Shown: positions 36,193 to 48,593 of the stretch, one piece after another
Layout of the letters: each line of letters begins with the position of its first letter
Position numbering within the stretch: position 1 is the first letter of the stretch
Source: Dentipellis sp. KUC8613
Taxonomy: Eukaryota; Basidiomycota; Agaricomycetes; Russulales; Hericiaceae
NCBI GenBank assembly: GCA_002286715.1
Contig: NSJX01000004.1
Location: 1,004,253 to 1,068,252 of the forward strand
Direction: 5' to 3'
Length of the DNA: 64,000 nucleotides
Position numbers and translations under genes: made by a program
The notes under the pieces: model-generated
Told to the model about the DNA's origin: nothing
Database searches by the model: none
What the model saw: the letters and a program-made list of their open reading frames with translations, nothing else

Positions 36193-38306
36193 CTCAGAAA
36201 TGTTCCTAATAGCATGCGTCAGCTAGCTAATATTTGCAAGATAACGAAGCACAAACCTTGGCAAACGTGAAGTTTATAGTGGAGCTACTGTTCTCTACGG
36301 TCGCTTCCTTGATTGCCTTGGCTAGGACACTCGGGCCGCAGAAATATGTCTACCATCACTGTCAGTAACACAACGAAAACGGCGCCGATGAGGCCTTACC
36401 CCAACGGTAGTCTTCAGTTGAGAATTGCTCCCAGAGATGTATTGTCCAGACTCGATAGCCGTGCGCATGTGTTTATAGATTGATTTCCAGTCAGGGCGTC
36501 CAAACATTGTTCGCGAGCGTAGCAAGGTCAATGGGTCGTACTCAGCACCGGCATCGTTAACTGCAATGTTCCACAGCATATCTTCGCCGATCTTCTGAGT
36601 GAGGTAGATGTTGATGCGGAGGAAGTTAGCTGTAGATACGTGTAAGCAACATTGTCACGATTGAGGTAAGATTCGTCTTACGATCGGCTTGAGCGGCTTC
36701 AACCTCTGACAACAGGCTCTGGAACCAACCAAATGACGGGGCATCGCGGCAGACCCAGAAAAATTCCACCTTGCGAAGAGAACCGAGGTTTCCATTCCTC
36801 TGGCGATACCAAATGTGTTTCAGGATGGACGCGAAGGGGGTGACACCTAAAAATAAGAGTTCAGTTACGATAGTTACCACCTGTCCATTTTACTTACCGA
36901 TACCGGCACCAATCAAGACGGCAATCTCGACATTGAAGACATCCTCGGCAGGCGCACCGTAAGGCCCATCGATCCTGACCACAGGCAGAGGACGGCTAGA
37001 GCTAGCAGGGTCCAATTCGACGAAGTCACCTCGGGTGGCACCAGCCAACATGTCTTTCTCATCCTTCTCGCCACCTTTCATGGCCTCTTTGGTGAGAGCA
37101 GCAACAACTGCGGGACCAGCGCCGACACGCTCTCCGAGAGCATGCGTCCAATCTCCAACTTGACGGATATGGACAGACACATACGGGTCTTCAGGAGCCG
37201 ACGTGATCGTAAACTAGATATAGCGGATTAGTACATGTCTAGAATTAAACGCTCCATAAGACTTACGGGATGCCACTGCCACCTTGAAACATCAGGCACT
37301 TGAATGAACAGCCACTGACCCGCGGTGTACTTGAAGCTAGGTTTGACAATGCGAAGTTCCATGGCACCTGCAAAGTGTGGACCTCATTGAGAAAAGGCTA
37401 ACAAGGACTATAGAAGTAAACAAACCGCTAGGGTGGACCAGCAGCTTAGACAGTCTGGTCGCCCTTCTTGCCCTGTATTCCCTCCACATCCGCTCACCAA
37501 AATATATGATACCAGGCCAGATTGTGATCCTCCAGCTCTCGTATCCGAGACAGTGTTGGGTAGTATAGAAGGGGAAGGTATCGATGTATGCCGGCCCAGG
37601 GGTATCGCGGACGAAGCAACCAGTAGCGTGCGCGTACAGCCCAATCATAAAGAAGAATGCGAGGTGATGAGTGTACCAGAATGCCTCGAAGCACTGTTGA
37701 CGAATCTTGTGGTGGGCAGTGGTGTACATAAGAAGCATGATGAAGAGCATGAAATGGCCTGAAATGCCTCCGGCTTGGGTGTAGTGAATGTCAAGCGCTC
37801 TCTCAGGTCGCACCTCTGTATGGAATAGGTTTGACAATAACAGGAAATGATAATATAACTGCACTTACGGGTGCGCTCGACGTTGATGAAGTTCACGTAG
37901 TGGGCAGTAGTGTGAACCATGGACCAGAATGCCATCGAATAAGCCACTTGTCTGTGGAACCAAATGTTCTCGTCGGCAGGAAACAGCCAGGTCAGGCGAG
38001 GGCGAACGACACGGATAATGTTGCGAAGCATGGGAACCAGGATAAGACCTCCATCGAACGCCAGTACGAGACCAGCTCCACGAGACACCCATACTGAGAA
38101 TTTGAGTCCGTTCAGAGCAGCAAGCTTCGTGTTGGTGGCCTAGATATTACGTGGCATAAGCAGGAGAGCGGAATGTAACATTTCAAGGCAGCTACCTGAC
38201 TGTGCCATCCCCACGCAAAGAGGAACAGATGGGTACCATAAAACAAGAAATTGAAGATGAGTCGCCTCGGCGTGAGGATCTCCCTGTGAAACCAACTGTC
38301 CCCCAT
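36193..38306 (-). CDS. noxA: NADPH oxidase catalytic subunit, NoxA type
   Basis: Membrane flavocytochrome that passes electrons from NADPH via FAD and two haems to oxygen, making superoxide for development and hyphal fusion. Nine exons (38196-38306, 37869-38139, 37426-37815, 37267-37367, 36898-37213, 36682-36846, 36400-36629, 36257-36349, 36193-36204) encode 562 residues, the NoxA length. The N-terminus MGDSWFHREILTPRRLIFN is typical and lacks the NoxB/NoxC extensions. Haem-ligand His residues sit in WFHRQVAYSM, HTTAHYVNF and WYTHHLAFFF. The FAD site is HPFTITSAPEDPYVSVH, NADPH binding is GAGIGVTPFASILKHIWY, and the C-terminus ends FTFAKEHF. The last coding exon is only 12 nt. It needs p67phox-like NoxR and Rac, not seen in this window. 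Confidence 0.95.
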
Positions 38307-38809
38307 TGTTGGCCGTCGATTAGTGAGCACTTATAAGTCGAGCAGGAAAGGAGTGTCGTCGGGTCCGGCCAGACAGCAGAACGGTGAAGGAGAAAGAAAG
38401 GGATGGATAGAGCCAGCTACTACGACGAAGGTAAAGAGAGACTTTGATTGATCTCGCGCAGGGATGTCACAGCCTTTTGAAATGTAATTCGAGGCTCGCC
38501 TGGCGTGCCCTGGCTGCCGATGGTCGGCATGGCGATCCACGTGCTCCCCTCATCCCGCCGTCCCCGAGCCACGCGCTATATAGTCTACCTTTCTCTTCTT
38601 CCGTAGCCCTTCTGGCTCCTTCTCGCCAATTGCGACCCTACCGATTCCCATTTCCGAGACTTCTGGACTCAACAGCGTACAACGGTTGCTCAGACCAGCT
38701 CTGGCAGATTGCCCGCGTGCGAACTTTGCAGTCAATATAGGTTACACGGTCGTCACCATCAATCGACACCCACTCCCTTGGGCAGGCGCTACTCGGAATC
38801 TGTCCGATC
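38307..38809. promoter_or_regulatory. NoxA promoter region and MAD2 3' flank
   Basis: 503 bp between two minus-strand genes. On the minus strand a TATA-like TATATAG lies at about 38577-38583, with a CACGTG E-box at 38539-38544 and a CCCCT/AGGGG core beside it. Their orientation and distance (about 270 bp) make them candidate NoxA promoter elements. Confidence 0.4.
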
Positions 38810-39668
38810 CTACCCCTCATATCGATACGCCACCATAGCCTCAATCCTATGTATGTCCGTACTGAAACTGCGCAGCTTCACCTGCTGGCTCTTGCTAGCT
38901 TCAATTGCGAGCGGGTCCGTGTCCACCCACTCATCCGCAGGAACATCTGCCGACTCGGATGTGTACGCGAGGATGTTGAACACCGTCGGCTCGTCGATAA
39001 TGGGGAGGAACGTTACTGTTGAAACAATCTGCTTAAGGATTGACCTGATCTCCGCCTGAATCTCCGTTTCTGGCTTCGCAGGCGCTCTAACGATATAGTC
39101 AGCACACTACCAACGGGACCTCGATCAAGAATTAACGCACGGCTCGGCGGAGTTCCCGGATGGCTGCTGTTCGACAAGGTTGATGTCGAATACCCATCGT
39201 TCCAAAGGTGTACGGGTATCCTTGGAGATTATCGCAACTACCAGTTGTGTCACGACGCCAGTAAGGAGCCATTCTGTTTGCCTGTCAATGGGAATTCTGG
39301 GGATCTTGGTGGCACAATCAGAAATGACTCACTATTTACTTGTTTAAGAATTCTGTTATTTGTGGAGGTAAATCACTACTACATGAACCAGTGTGCGGAT
39401 GAAGGGACGTACTTCTCTAGATAATTCTCCAATGCTAAGTCTTGCGTGACAAGGACAGTTTGGCCATACTTCTTCACCATGTGGAAATCATCTTCCGGGT
39501 AGACTGCACGCTGGAAGAGGATGCTATCGGCAGGCGTCAATTCTGCTCCCAACAAGAGAGGTGGCTCACAGACGTGTTTACTGCATATTTGAAGAACTCG
39601 GTGACGAGGTTCGTGGATCCTTTCAGGGTGATAGCTTGACGAGTCGGTGCTTGTTTAGTGGGAGCCAT
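38810..39668 (-). CDS. MAD2: Mitotic spindle assembly checkpoint protein MAD2 (HORMA)
   Basis: Checkpoint protein that binds Mad1 and Cdc20 at unattached kinetochores. Five exons (39574-39668, 39413-39523, 39333-39352, 39141-39273, 38810-39086) give 211 residues; the third is 20 nt. HORMA-domain blocks are clear: TLKGSTNLVTEFFKYAVNTILFQRAVYP, KKYGQTVLVTQDLALENYLEKILKQVN, LERWVFDIN, and the safety-belt end VKLRSFSTDIHRIEAMVAYRYEG. The region 100-140 bp upstream of the ATG has two ACGCGT boxes and a CACGTG. A short acidic/Ala insert (QQPSGNSAEPAPAK) is lineage-specific. Confidence 0.95.
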
Positions 39669-40462
39669 GCTTTATCTGAGAAAAGAAAGGACGACGCGAG
39701 CCTCGACAAGAAGAGTGGTGGTGAAAGTCCCGTTCGTGTGGTGGTCACGAAGTTCGTGTTCTTGTCTAATAAACACGCGTCTGGGCACGTGGTCTGTGAC
39801 GCGTAGTAAAACGCGCCGTTGACAGTGTTGTGACCACAGCTCTGGCCCTACGTACAGACGTCAGAAAGTTTCGCTAGGCATCTAAAATGTATAAGTACAA
39901 CGAATTTCGAGTCGCGATCGACATCTACAATTTATGCGCCTTAGGCAATAGTTGTTACTATCGATTATGCGACCTTGCGCTTACAACTACACTCAAGGAG
40001 TCAAACGCAGTTTCGTTATTGCACTGAGAGGCTGCAATCCAAGTCACAAAATGGGCTAGTGTGCGATCAAGTAGCATGTGGGGTGTAAGGTGTCTCTGGA
40101 AGTCTGACGCAAGAAAACGCCCTTCCAGGAGCAAAAAGTATCCATATTGGTCATAATTCAATCGATGATGGCGTGAGCGTGTCGTGATGTTGTACAGGGA
40201 GTGAGATCCAGAGGAACGATGATGCTTCTCGTACATGCCAGAGTATAAGAGTGCGGGTTGACAAGGGTATACTGTGGTCAAGAGTCTGATGACGAGTCCG
40301 ATGTTTCGATGGAGAATGCTCTAGGGCGGTGCAGAGAGTGGTTTGCGTAACGCAGACCTGGTATTTCGTCGTCTTCCAAGACTGACTCAGTGCTAAAAGA
40401 AACGGTTTGCGAAGTGGAAGAAGAGCCATGCATATGAGTTGTGCGAGCCGATAGATTCTCGA
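39669..40462. promoter_or_regulatory. MAD2 promoter region with MCB-like boxes; 3' flank of RNase III gene
   Basis: 794 bp without a convincing gene. Near MAD2 are two ACGCGT boxes (39775-39780 and 39799-39804) with CACGTG between them (39786-39791). A 107-residue minus frame at 39958-40281 has no family resemblance and is probably untranslated sequence. Confidence 0.4.
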
Positions 40463-41714
40463 TTAAGGCGTTGGCGTGTTTCGTTGACTGGGAATGGCCA
40501 GGGCGTTCGCGAGTAGCTGTTTTACCGCGAATTGCGTGCTGATCTCACTGATTACTGATGCATTCGACTTCAAAAACGAGTCTCTTACCGGACTATCGCG
40601 CTTGCGGATGCGGGAGGATGAAGATCTAACCTGGGCGGGTGGGATGTCGGCATCTGAGGTATCACGATTCTCGTCTTCGTTGTCAGATATCGTCAGGTCG
40701 ATGACGACAGGCCCATCCGACATCTCAAAAATATTGTGGTCTTCTTCGTCAGACATTTCCACGTCACTGGAGTCATTTGTGAGATCGATGATAATCTTCT
40801 CGCTCACGACGCCGCGAGCTGTGAATGCCGACGGGGATTCACGACGGCCATGAGTGGCTGTGCTCCGGGGTCGACGATGTCACACAATTGGAAGATACGC
40901 TTTCATGGCGGGTATCAGACTTACCGGTTGCTGGGACCCTGAGCTCGACGCGAGATCTCTTGGTGGGCCGACTACCGTTGCTGTCCAAACCGGGCTCGTC
41001 CTCACGCCACCTTTTCAGTCCAGTAGCAGGTTCGTGGCTGGTGTGATGACTACAGAAGATAAGAATCTTGACAAATATTTCTGATCTGATACACACCATT
41101 TGTCGTAGGCTTGAACAGCGGTCTGTATGAGTGGATCAAAAGTGCACGATACCCACTGACGCACAGCTAACAGCCCTTTCTCGATGTATAGTGCACCGAC
41201 CATCATCTCCAGCGTATCAGCAGCAGCCTTCACGGCGCTTTGCGATACTTCTCCTCTAGCTTGCTTCCCCGTTACCTGAGATGCATGTGTCTTCAACGCA
41301 ATTACAGGTCGAAGAACTGATCCCTTCCTAGCCGCCCGTCCGTCAATTTTCTCTGCTAAAAGGGAAAATATGAGGTTGGTAACTAGAGGTTGCCGGATTT
41401 TCTAGATGGAACGGAATGAAGTTTGGGGCTGGATGGAGTTCATGATCACCCACAGTCATGAACCCTGGAGAAGCCGTTGGGTAACGCTCGAATAGCTCTA
41501 GCGCAACACAGAAGTACATCAAAGCGTCTCCAATGTATTCAAGGCGCTCGTTCTGATATTCAGCGGGGCCACCGTGCGCAGTCAAGATTGTGGCCCAAGT
41601 GCGATGGTGAATGTTTGGGAGTTGGATGTCGAATTCATCGGAGCAGATGGCAATGATCACATCATTCAGGATGCTGTCGTGATGGGTTGCTTTGTAGGCT
41701 TTGGTACGACCCAT
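40463..41714 (-). CDS. RNase III-domain protein with tandem SUMO-interaction-like motifs
   Basis: Four exons (41450-41714, 41097-41355, 40925-41049, 40463-40818) give 334 residues. A single RNase III domain covers about 15-165: the signature NERLEYIGDALMYF (Glu56, Glu59, Asp63), a link FMTVAEKIDGRAARKGSVL, and the second catalytic segment AAADTLEMMVGALY (Asp135, Glu138). The acidic residues of class I RNase III are therefore all present. No double-stranded-RNA-binding domain follows. Instead there is a basic segment (TKRSRVELR) and an acidic tail with IIIDLTNDSSD (about 225-235) and VVIDLTISDNED (about 254-265), both good SUMO-interaction motif matches. It is not a Dicer (no helicase, PAZ or second domain). 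The dsRNA cleavage role is inferred. Confidence 0.82.
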
Positions 41715-41887
41715 TTGGCGGGAATGTGGATGGTTAGAGTGAAAGAGTAGGATGTGCTGTAGTTGTCCAGGCGGGGAGAAGACAATAAGCTTGAGCTAGC
41801 CTAAGGTTAGGGCGGCACGTGCGGCGTGGTTGCGTCCATGACCTGCTCTGTTTTCGCGGTGGACGCGCTCGCCACACCAGCCTCACA

Positions 41888-44800
41888 ATGGCTTTCGCGC
41901 AGAGTACGGGTCCCTCTGCTCTCTCCAGCTCCTTGCAGATGTCGACGGTACATAGCGCGCAACTCAGTCGCCACCCTCCATTGCCACCAAAGTCGGCACC
42001 AACCTTGGACCTTCCCGCTCTCCAGAACGGCAGTCGAATACTTCAAGACTACTTCACCAAGGATGCACAATCAATACCTGACCTTGGGGATATGCTGAAC
42101 ATCCGTGAGCCTTTTTGCCACTTACGCCAAGCTACTCACATAGGAAGCCCGTCTCGTAGCCGGTTTGCCATCTTCTGCATCATACAGCGTTTTCCCGGAT
42201 GACTCTCGCGTGCCCTATCAGAAGAGAAGGCTTATAACGATACCCGATGCATTATTCCAGTTCTACAACAGTAAGCGTTACGCCGTACTACGTGCAACTA
42301 GCTCATTTGTTCCGCAGCTACCGAGGTCGCCTCACATATGGGAATCATTCCCGAGATCGAGAAAGCATGGATTGCTATTGACCATAAGCTATTCCTATGG
42401 GACTACGTGGAGGGGTGAGTCCTCTCCGCATTTCGACGCGTCTATGTCTCTTATTTTTCTGTAGACAAGAGCTGAGCACGTTCTTCGACCAACCGGACGT
42501 GATCACGAAGGTCACTGCCGTAAAACCCAAACCGGGCGTGTTCGTCGACGAAATCAACCACCTTCTAGTCATCTGCACGCCTGTCAGCGTACTACTTCTC
42601 GGGGTTTCTGCGACAGACATACCCGGGCCAAATAACCGTACGCGGAAGGACATCAAGATGTACGCTACGGACATGACAGTGTCTTGTGATGTCGAAATGG
42701 TCGACGTTGCGGGTACAGATGACGGTCGCATATTCTTGGCCGGTTCTCAAGATGGTAACCTATACGAACTTCATTATCAAGAAAAAGAGGGGTGGTTTGG
42801 AAAGAAAGTCCAACTGATCAACCATTCTGTTGGTGGTGTACAAAGCTTCCTGCCTCGCTTCACTCCCCATAAAACAGAAGGTGCGGGATCAACTTACTCA
42901 TTAGCGCCTCGTCATTTGTTCTCATTTGCGGTCTGTCAGATCGCATTGTCTCTGTCGTTTGCGACACAACCCGGAATATCATCTATACACTCACCGCAAA
43001 TAGTGTCATATCACTATATTCTCCTGGTAGCGATAAATCCGTCAATATGTATCAGACAATACAGAACCTGTACAAGCTAGCTCAAGATAAGGCTCCAGGG
43101 TCTCCTGCCATTACACCCAAAGGTTTCCAGGTCATTGGTCTGCACGTCATCGAGCCAAACGAATCCCGCTCTGGCGTGCAGCTTATGGCAATTACCACGA
43201 ATGGTCTTCGTCTGTATTTTGCTCCATCTGCTCAGTCATACAGCTACTACTCCGGTAATGCTATCGAGCCTTCACGGGGCCACAGAGCCATCCAGTTGAT
43301 TCATGTCCGCCTTCCACCTGTCAATCTGCTTCACCCTGACGAGCAGAGCAATCCCAATCGCCCCTCCACCTCTGGTTACGGCTCCCACCAACCCCAACCC
43401 CCGCCCGCCTCACGACCATACATCCTCTCTGGCCTGGAGAATTCCGTTTATGCAGCCGGACTCACTCTTGCTGCACAGCCTGGCGACATTGACGGCACGG
43501 ACTTCCTGCTCTGCCTAGCTCCCGATTTGACACGAATAAGTACATACGCTCAAGCAACTTCTCGACAACCCCCGTATCAACAACCCCAATATCAGGCCGT
43601 ACCGTATGGCGCCCCATCAGGACCCCAACGACCATCTTTGACTGAGCGGGCAGCCCTTCTTACTATCCCAGGGAGGACATGGGGCATGGCTCCGATTTCT
43701 AGACCAAAAACATTGAAAGATATCACTACCGCACCACCAAATACACCCATGCCTGCTATAACAAACGAGCTCGTTTATCAGTTCCTTGAACCTCCGAGAC
43801 AGTTCATGGTGCTGACGAACGCTGGCATGTCGATACTCGTTCGACGGCGCGCTCTGGACTGGCTAAAGGACGCTATAGTTGAGATGCAAGCTGATGGCTC
43901 CCCTCAACCTCTTGTCGAATTTCGCGACAGGTACTTCTGGAGTTCCTATATGTGTTTTCATCTGACCGACTTGCAAACAGCTTTGGCCGCGACGAAACGT
44001 GCGCGATGCTCCTAGCTTTGGCTAGTGGTAACACATTCTTTGACTTCAATGAGCAGTCGGCACTAGGAACTATTTCTAACCTCAGCCCCGACGTCCGAAA
44101 CATTGCCAAACAGGCGTTCTATGATTTTGGTGACCGACCACTTTGGAACGAACGGGTTACTTATGGAAGCAGTAAGCACGATTGCCTTTTGATGTTGCAT
44201 CTATTCTGACTTCAAAAAGACGAGATTACCGGTACCGTTATGTTCAGTGGTCGCCGTGAGGGCTTTGCTCTGTATTTCAGTCGTCTTATCCGGCCCGTTT
44301 GGAAACGCAAACTGGTTACTCTTGGGTGAGCTCTGAATTCTTCGTCACCCTTCTCAGATGATTCAGCTACTACGTCATGGCAGGCCCGCTGGGCATTATG
44401 TGTCAAATCTCTCGGAAGACATTCTGCTCATGGTACAGAAGAATCTGTATGCATTGAAGGAGTTCGTCGATCAAAATCCTCACCTTTTCCATTCTACAAC
44501 TGCTGGTGAGTATGCCGGGGCTCGCGCTGCACCGGCAAACGATCAAGAGGCTTGGAAGGTTGGTGGATCATTCGATATACTATGATCAGAACCTAAGTCC
44601 AAAGCAGGCCGAGCAAACCTCTGTCGCCGAGCTTCAATCATTGCTTGCGCGAACCATTGAAGGGGCATCATTCTTCCTCTTGCTCAACGACCATCGCATA
44701 GGGGATCTGATTGCTCAGTCAGTACACTCCCGCCACCGTCTTGAGACAGGGACACTGACTGCGTATGGCACTGCATATAGAACCGACGCGGAGACCCAGA

Positions 44801-47050
44801 AGATAATTGACACTCTCACGTTCGAAGAGCTTATCACCGGGCGAAACGGTGTTGCAGCGTCCAGAGCGCTCGTCAACGTTATCATTGACCTTCAAATTGG
44901 GCAGCAGATTGCTGTGAGTCTATCGTCATTACCCCCTACTACAGCTGTTAAGGAGTTTCGCCAGGTCGACACGATCAGTGATGTCCTACAATCTCGCTGT
45001 GGGTCGTTCTGCAGTACAGACGATGTTATGCTGTATAAGGTGAATATCTGTTAAGGATTATGCTCTTTCATCACTCACCCGTCTTTGTTCCTAGGCAAAA
45101 GAAAACACACGGAAAGCAATGGAGAGTCGTAATCCTGTTGAGCGTCAAAATCACCTAAGTGAATCATTGCGGTCCGTTACCTACAGTTCTCATATGAGAA
45201 GCACCCTTTGATATTCTCACCTCGGTCAGCCTCTTCATGAAAGGTGCCCGCAGTTTAGACTTCGAGAAACTTCGGCAGGTCGTTGCGGATTATCAGCAGC
45301 TGAACTATGCTCAGGGCGCGATTGAATTGCCCCTGTTTTGCGCGGAGGTGTTGGATCTTGACCATCAAGGCCTTCAATACTGGCACAGCCATCCCATTTT
45401 GCCCCCGGATGCCACCTCGGGTCAGCTACCCAAACCTTCGCTCACTGCTGCGTCAGGCTCCATCGTCGTCGCCCCGGTGGCAGAGGTTGGGAAAGAATCT
45501 TGGCAACAACGTGCTAGGTGCTACGACCTTGCGCTGACTTCTCTGGAAGCATTTGAACTCGTAGTATCTGCAAAGGGCGATCCTGAGGCAGAGCGAGTGC
45601 GATCCCACGCCTACGAGCTAGCCTTTGCAAGCACTGATGAAATGTTTCATTGTCGTTTGTACGAATGGCTCATTAGCCGAGGCCTTGCGGATGAGCTACT
45701 GGAGGTTCGCATTGACCACCACACACTGCTTGTCTGTGCTAACGTCATTTCTAGATGCGTCCACCATACCTTGAAGCATACCTGCAGCGTGACCCGCCAA
45801 CTGTCGACAAGTACCAACTTCTTTGGCAATTCTATGTCAAAGACAGTCGGCCTCTCAAGGCAGCCGAAGTACTTGCAGCGCTAGCTGAGTCTGTGGAGTG
45901 CGTGATGTTCGCTTTGCGCGTGCTGCGTCCAGCCTGCTCACCGAAATCATTTTAGATTCCCCCTTCCTCTTGCACGGCGCCTGGAATATCTCACTCTGGC
46001 CGTCGGCAACGCAAAGGCGCATCCTATCTCTGTTGGCGGCCAACATGAATCGGCAATTGCGTTCCTCACGGACTTGGAAGAGAAGTTGGAGGTTGCCCAA
46101 GTGCAGCTGGAGACATACAACATCTTGCTCCCGCGATTGCAAAGCCGGGGCGGAAGAGATCCTGACCTGGCCGAGAAAGTGGACATCTTGGAGAAGGGCC
46201 TTTATAATGTCACCGAGGTCAGCATCACATTTTCGGCACTATCTGTGCTGGGTTTTTGACAGAGTTCATCCGCTCAGCTGTATCAAGTCTATGCCGAGCC
46301 ATACGATCTTTTATCAGTCAAGCTTCTAATTTTGCACGTCTCTCAACACCGGGACGACAAACTAGTGACCGAAATTTGGAGCCGTTTGATTGATGAGAGT
46401 AGGTTATCATTTTGATTATCCGAAGGCAGCGAACTGACTGGCCTTCTTCTGAAGTCGTAGAAAAGTACCCGAATCCTGTGGACGCTGCCGACCGGATACA
46501 ATCTCAGGTCGTTCCACTCGGGCAACGCTTCTTCCCATCCGACGCCGCTTTCCCGTTCCGTAAGTTCAAAGATACCATGACCTACTCCGCACTATGTTTA
46601 GTATGCCAATTCGCACACAGGACATATTGCTCTTTTACTTGTGAGGTTCCAGTTGGCAAATGTCGACGTTGTGCCCACAAGCTGGGTGCCAAGGGTGCTC
46701 GTCCAATGCGGGATCCCATATGCTGAAATATGGGACGTGCTGCACCGGATGTATGATTCTCAGGCATGTCTCAGGTCACTGATTTTGATCTGTAACACCG
46801 ACTCAACGTTTGATCGTAGATCCCACCCTTCAACACCCAGGCTGCTGTGCAGACGCTCTCGGCGGCCATCTGCATCTTGTTGCAGGACTGGCTGGAGGCT
46901 GCGAAACGTTCTTCAACTGAATTCTTCCCGGTCGACCGGATCGACTCTGCCGTGGATGTGTACCTCAAGGAATTGCAGACGACAGAGGCGATGAAAGCGA
47001 CGCGGGAAGGGTACGAGCGGGTACGGCGCGAGCTGAGACGCAACTGGTAA
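41888..47050 (+). CDS. Large nucleoporin Nup155/Nup170
   Basis: Scaffold nucleoporin of the inner ring of the nuclear pore. Eighteen exons (41888-42104, 42160-42270, 42318-42414, 42465-42880, 42940-43930, 43981-44171, 44220-44325, 44384-44558, 44608-44913, 44965-45039, 45095-45171, 45230-45704, 45755-45897, 45956-46217, 46263-46398, 46455-46559, 46621-46763, 46820-47050) total 1418 residues. The beta-propeller start is recognisable (DLGDMLNIPG, VPYQKRRLITIPDALFQFYN, SHMGIIPEIEKAWIAIDHKLFLWDY). The alpha-solenoid has TIEGASFFLLLNDH, MRPPYLEAYLQRDPPTVDKYQLLWQFYV and WVPRVLVQCGIPYAEIWDVLHRMY. The intron at 46764-46819 appears to be GC-AG (CAG|gcatgt). Family length of about 1390 agrees. Confidence 0.93.
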
Positions 47051-47380
47051 TACTCGCCGTTGTTGCTGTACAGTTGAGACGTAGTGATCGTATGGTGTCT
47101 GCATTTGTGTATCTCATGTATCTGAAGTATGCTATGTTTTGGAGAACTGGGAAACGTCTTCAGGATCTGTGCAAGGGGATGCTTGTCGAGGCGACAATGT
47201 TTGAGCTGGGTATATCCACCACTAAACGAGTCCCACATAATCAGATGGTCAATGGAGTATCTACAAATGTCTGTGCATTGAGGATCATACGTGAGGCAGT
47301 CTTTGCTACTCTGATGAATCAGCACATGCAATAAATAGTCGCTCCCCGTACCTCCCGTAAAGCACTACTGTACAACAATA
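47051..47380. other. Convergent intergenic region
   Basis: 330 bp between the converging 3' ends of the nucleoporin and the RING-CH gene; presumably 3' untranslated regions. Nothing else recognised. Confidence 0.3.
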
Positions 47381-48403
47381 TTACTGAACTTCCAAGATGA
47401 TATCTTCCGCCCGCAAGAGCACACGTTTCGTGAGTGACTCTGTGAGCTGGTAGACCTTGTAAAGCGCCCTAGCGGCAGCAGACGTTGAGTTCACGCGGTG
47501 TGCTGGGTAAAGTGAACATCCTCACCTGCATGCACCTACGAAGAGCAGAAAGACAATCACGATCGCAGCGGCATCTCTTGTGCCCGATCGCCGCCTACTG
47601 CGCCCACCTCTAAACCGAGCTAGCCAGTGGACAGGGCCCAATACGGGCAGCGAGAGAAGCATGTGCACGAGCGAGCCGGCGCCTACGACAGGGAGCCCGA
47701 GGAGAAAACGCTGTACGAGGCGTTTCAAGATCCCCGGAGGCGCGCGCGGCTGAAACGGGACGCGGGGCGTGACGCGGGCCTGTGGATTAAAGGTCCCTGG
47801 ATCGATGATGCCAATGGAGTCGTCCTGCAGGATGCGCAACGCGGCGCGGACGAGCTCATGGCCGACGTCGATCGGATTCGTCCAGAAGGGACTGAAGAAG
47901 TAGTAGTCAGAGGAGCTGAGTGACGGATCGTCGAACGCGGAGAGAAATGTGGTCGTGAGAAACGAGGAGGCGAGGACAATCAGGACGAAGAACACGGTCG
48001 ATAGACCGCCTATAACAACTAGAGAGCGGTCAGATTACCGTGAATATGAGCGGGGCAGGAGCTGCGTACTGGGGTTAGTCGCAAGGCCGACCACCCGCGT
48101 GCGTGCGAAATGATAGCGGTAATGGCACTGGGGGCATGCAAAGAAGGCAGAGGAGCTCGGAGAGGAGTTGCGCCAGCGCTGGAGACACTTCACGTGGACG
48201 TACTGTATTCATGTGGCGAGGATATCTCCAGTGAGCGCGACTCGAGATGAAGCGAGGACAATAAGACATACGCTGATGGATCCTTTGCAGAGGCACGGAC
48301 GTATTAGTCTGCCGAGCGTCGCGTCCGGACCGTCGAGGCAGATTCTGCACTGCTTCTCCTCGGGCTTGTCTGCCTCCGCGTTCGCAGAGTCTGGCGTCTC
48401 CAT
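47381..48403 (-). CDS. RING-CH (RINGv/MARCH-like) membrane E3 ubiquitin ligase
   Basis: Four exons (48272-48403, 48070-48202, 47526-48018, 47381-47468) encode 281 residues. Residues 19-74 form a C4HC3 RING-CH finger: CRICLDGP, RLIRPCLCKGSISYVHVKCLQRW, and FACPQCHYRY. At least two hydrophobic helices follow (STVFFVLIVLASSFLTTTFL and AAAIVIVFLLFVGACRALYKVY), with a possible third around LLGLPVVGAGSLVHMLLSLPVLG. This matches ligases of the ER or endomembranes that ubiquitinate membrane proteins. Substrates are unknown. The first intron (69 nt) splits the finger. Confidence 0.88.
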
Positions 48404-48593
48404 GACATTAGAAGACCGGTGGAGGTCCTAGTGGTAGCTTGTCGAGCCGTGGCAGGCGCTCAGCCCACCCTTGTATTCAGTCAGCACGTGACGTAAATCC
48501 GAGCGCCTCGCGTTGAAGCGTTGCCCTGGCACGCACGAGTCACTCTCTTCAGTCTCGACGGCGACTCAGAGTTCGGAGCTTTACAACGAGCGT

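Noticed and set aside
39958..40281. 107-codon minus-strand frame downstream of the RNase III gene
   Set aside because: No recognisable domain, atypical composition, and lies in expected 3' flank sequence.
42105..42135. Acceptor ...cacatag in the first nucleoporin intron
   Set aside because: Wrong phase, leads to a stop; the acceptor at 42159 yields LNIPGLPSSASYSVFPDD in frame.
44559..44591. 31-nt intron in the nucleoporin gene ending at ...gatcag
   Set aside because: Too short for splicing; extending to the next in-phase acceptor (44607) gives a normal 49-nt intron and the expected protein.
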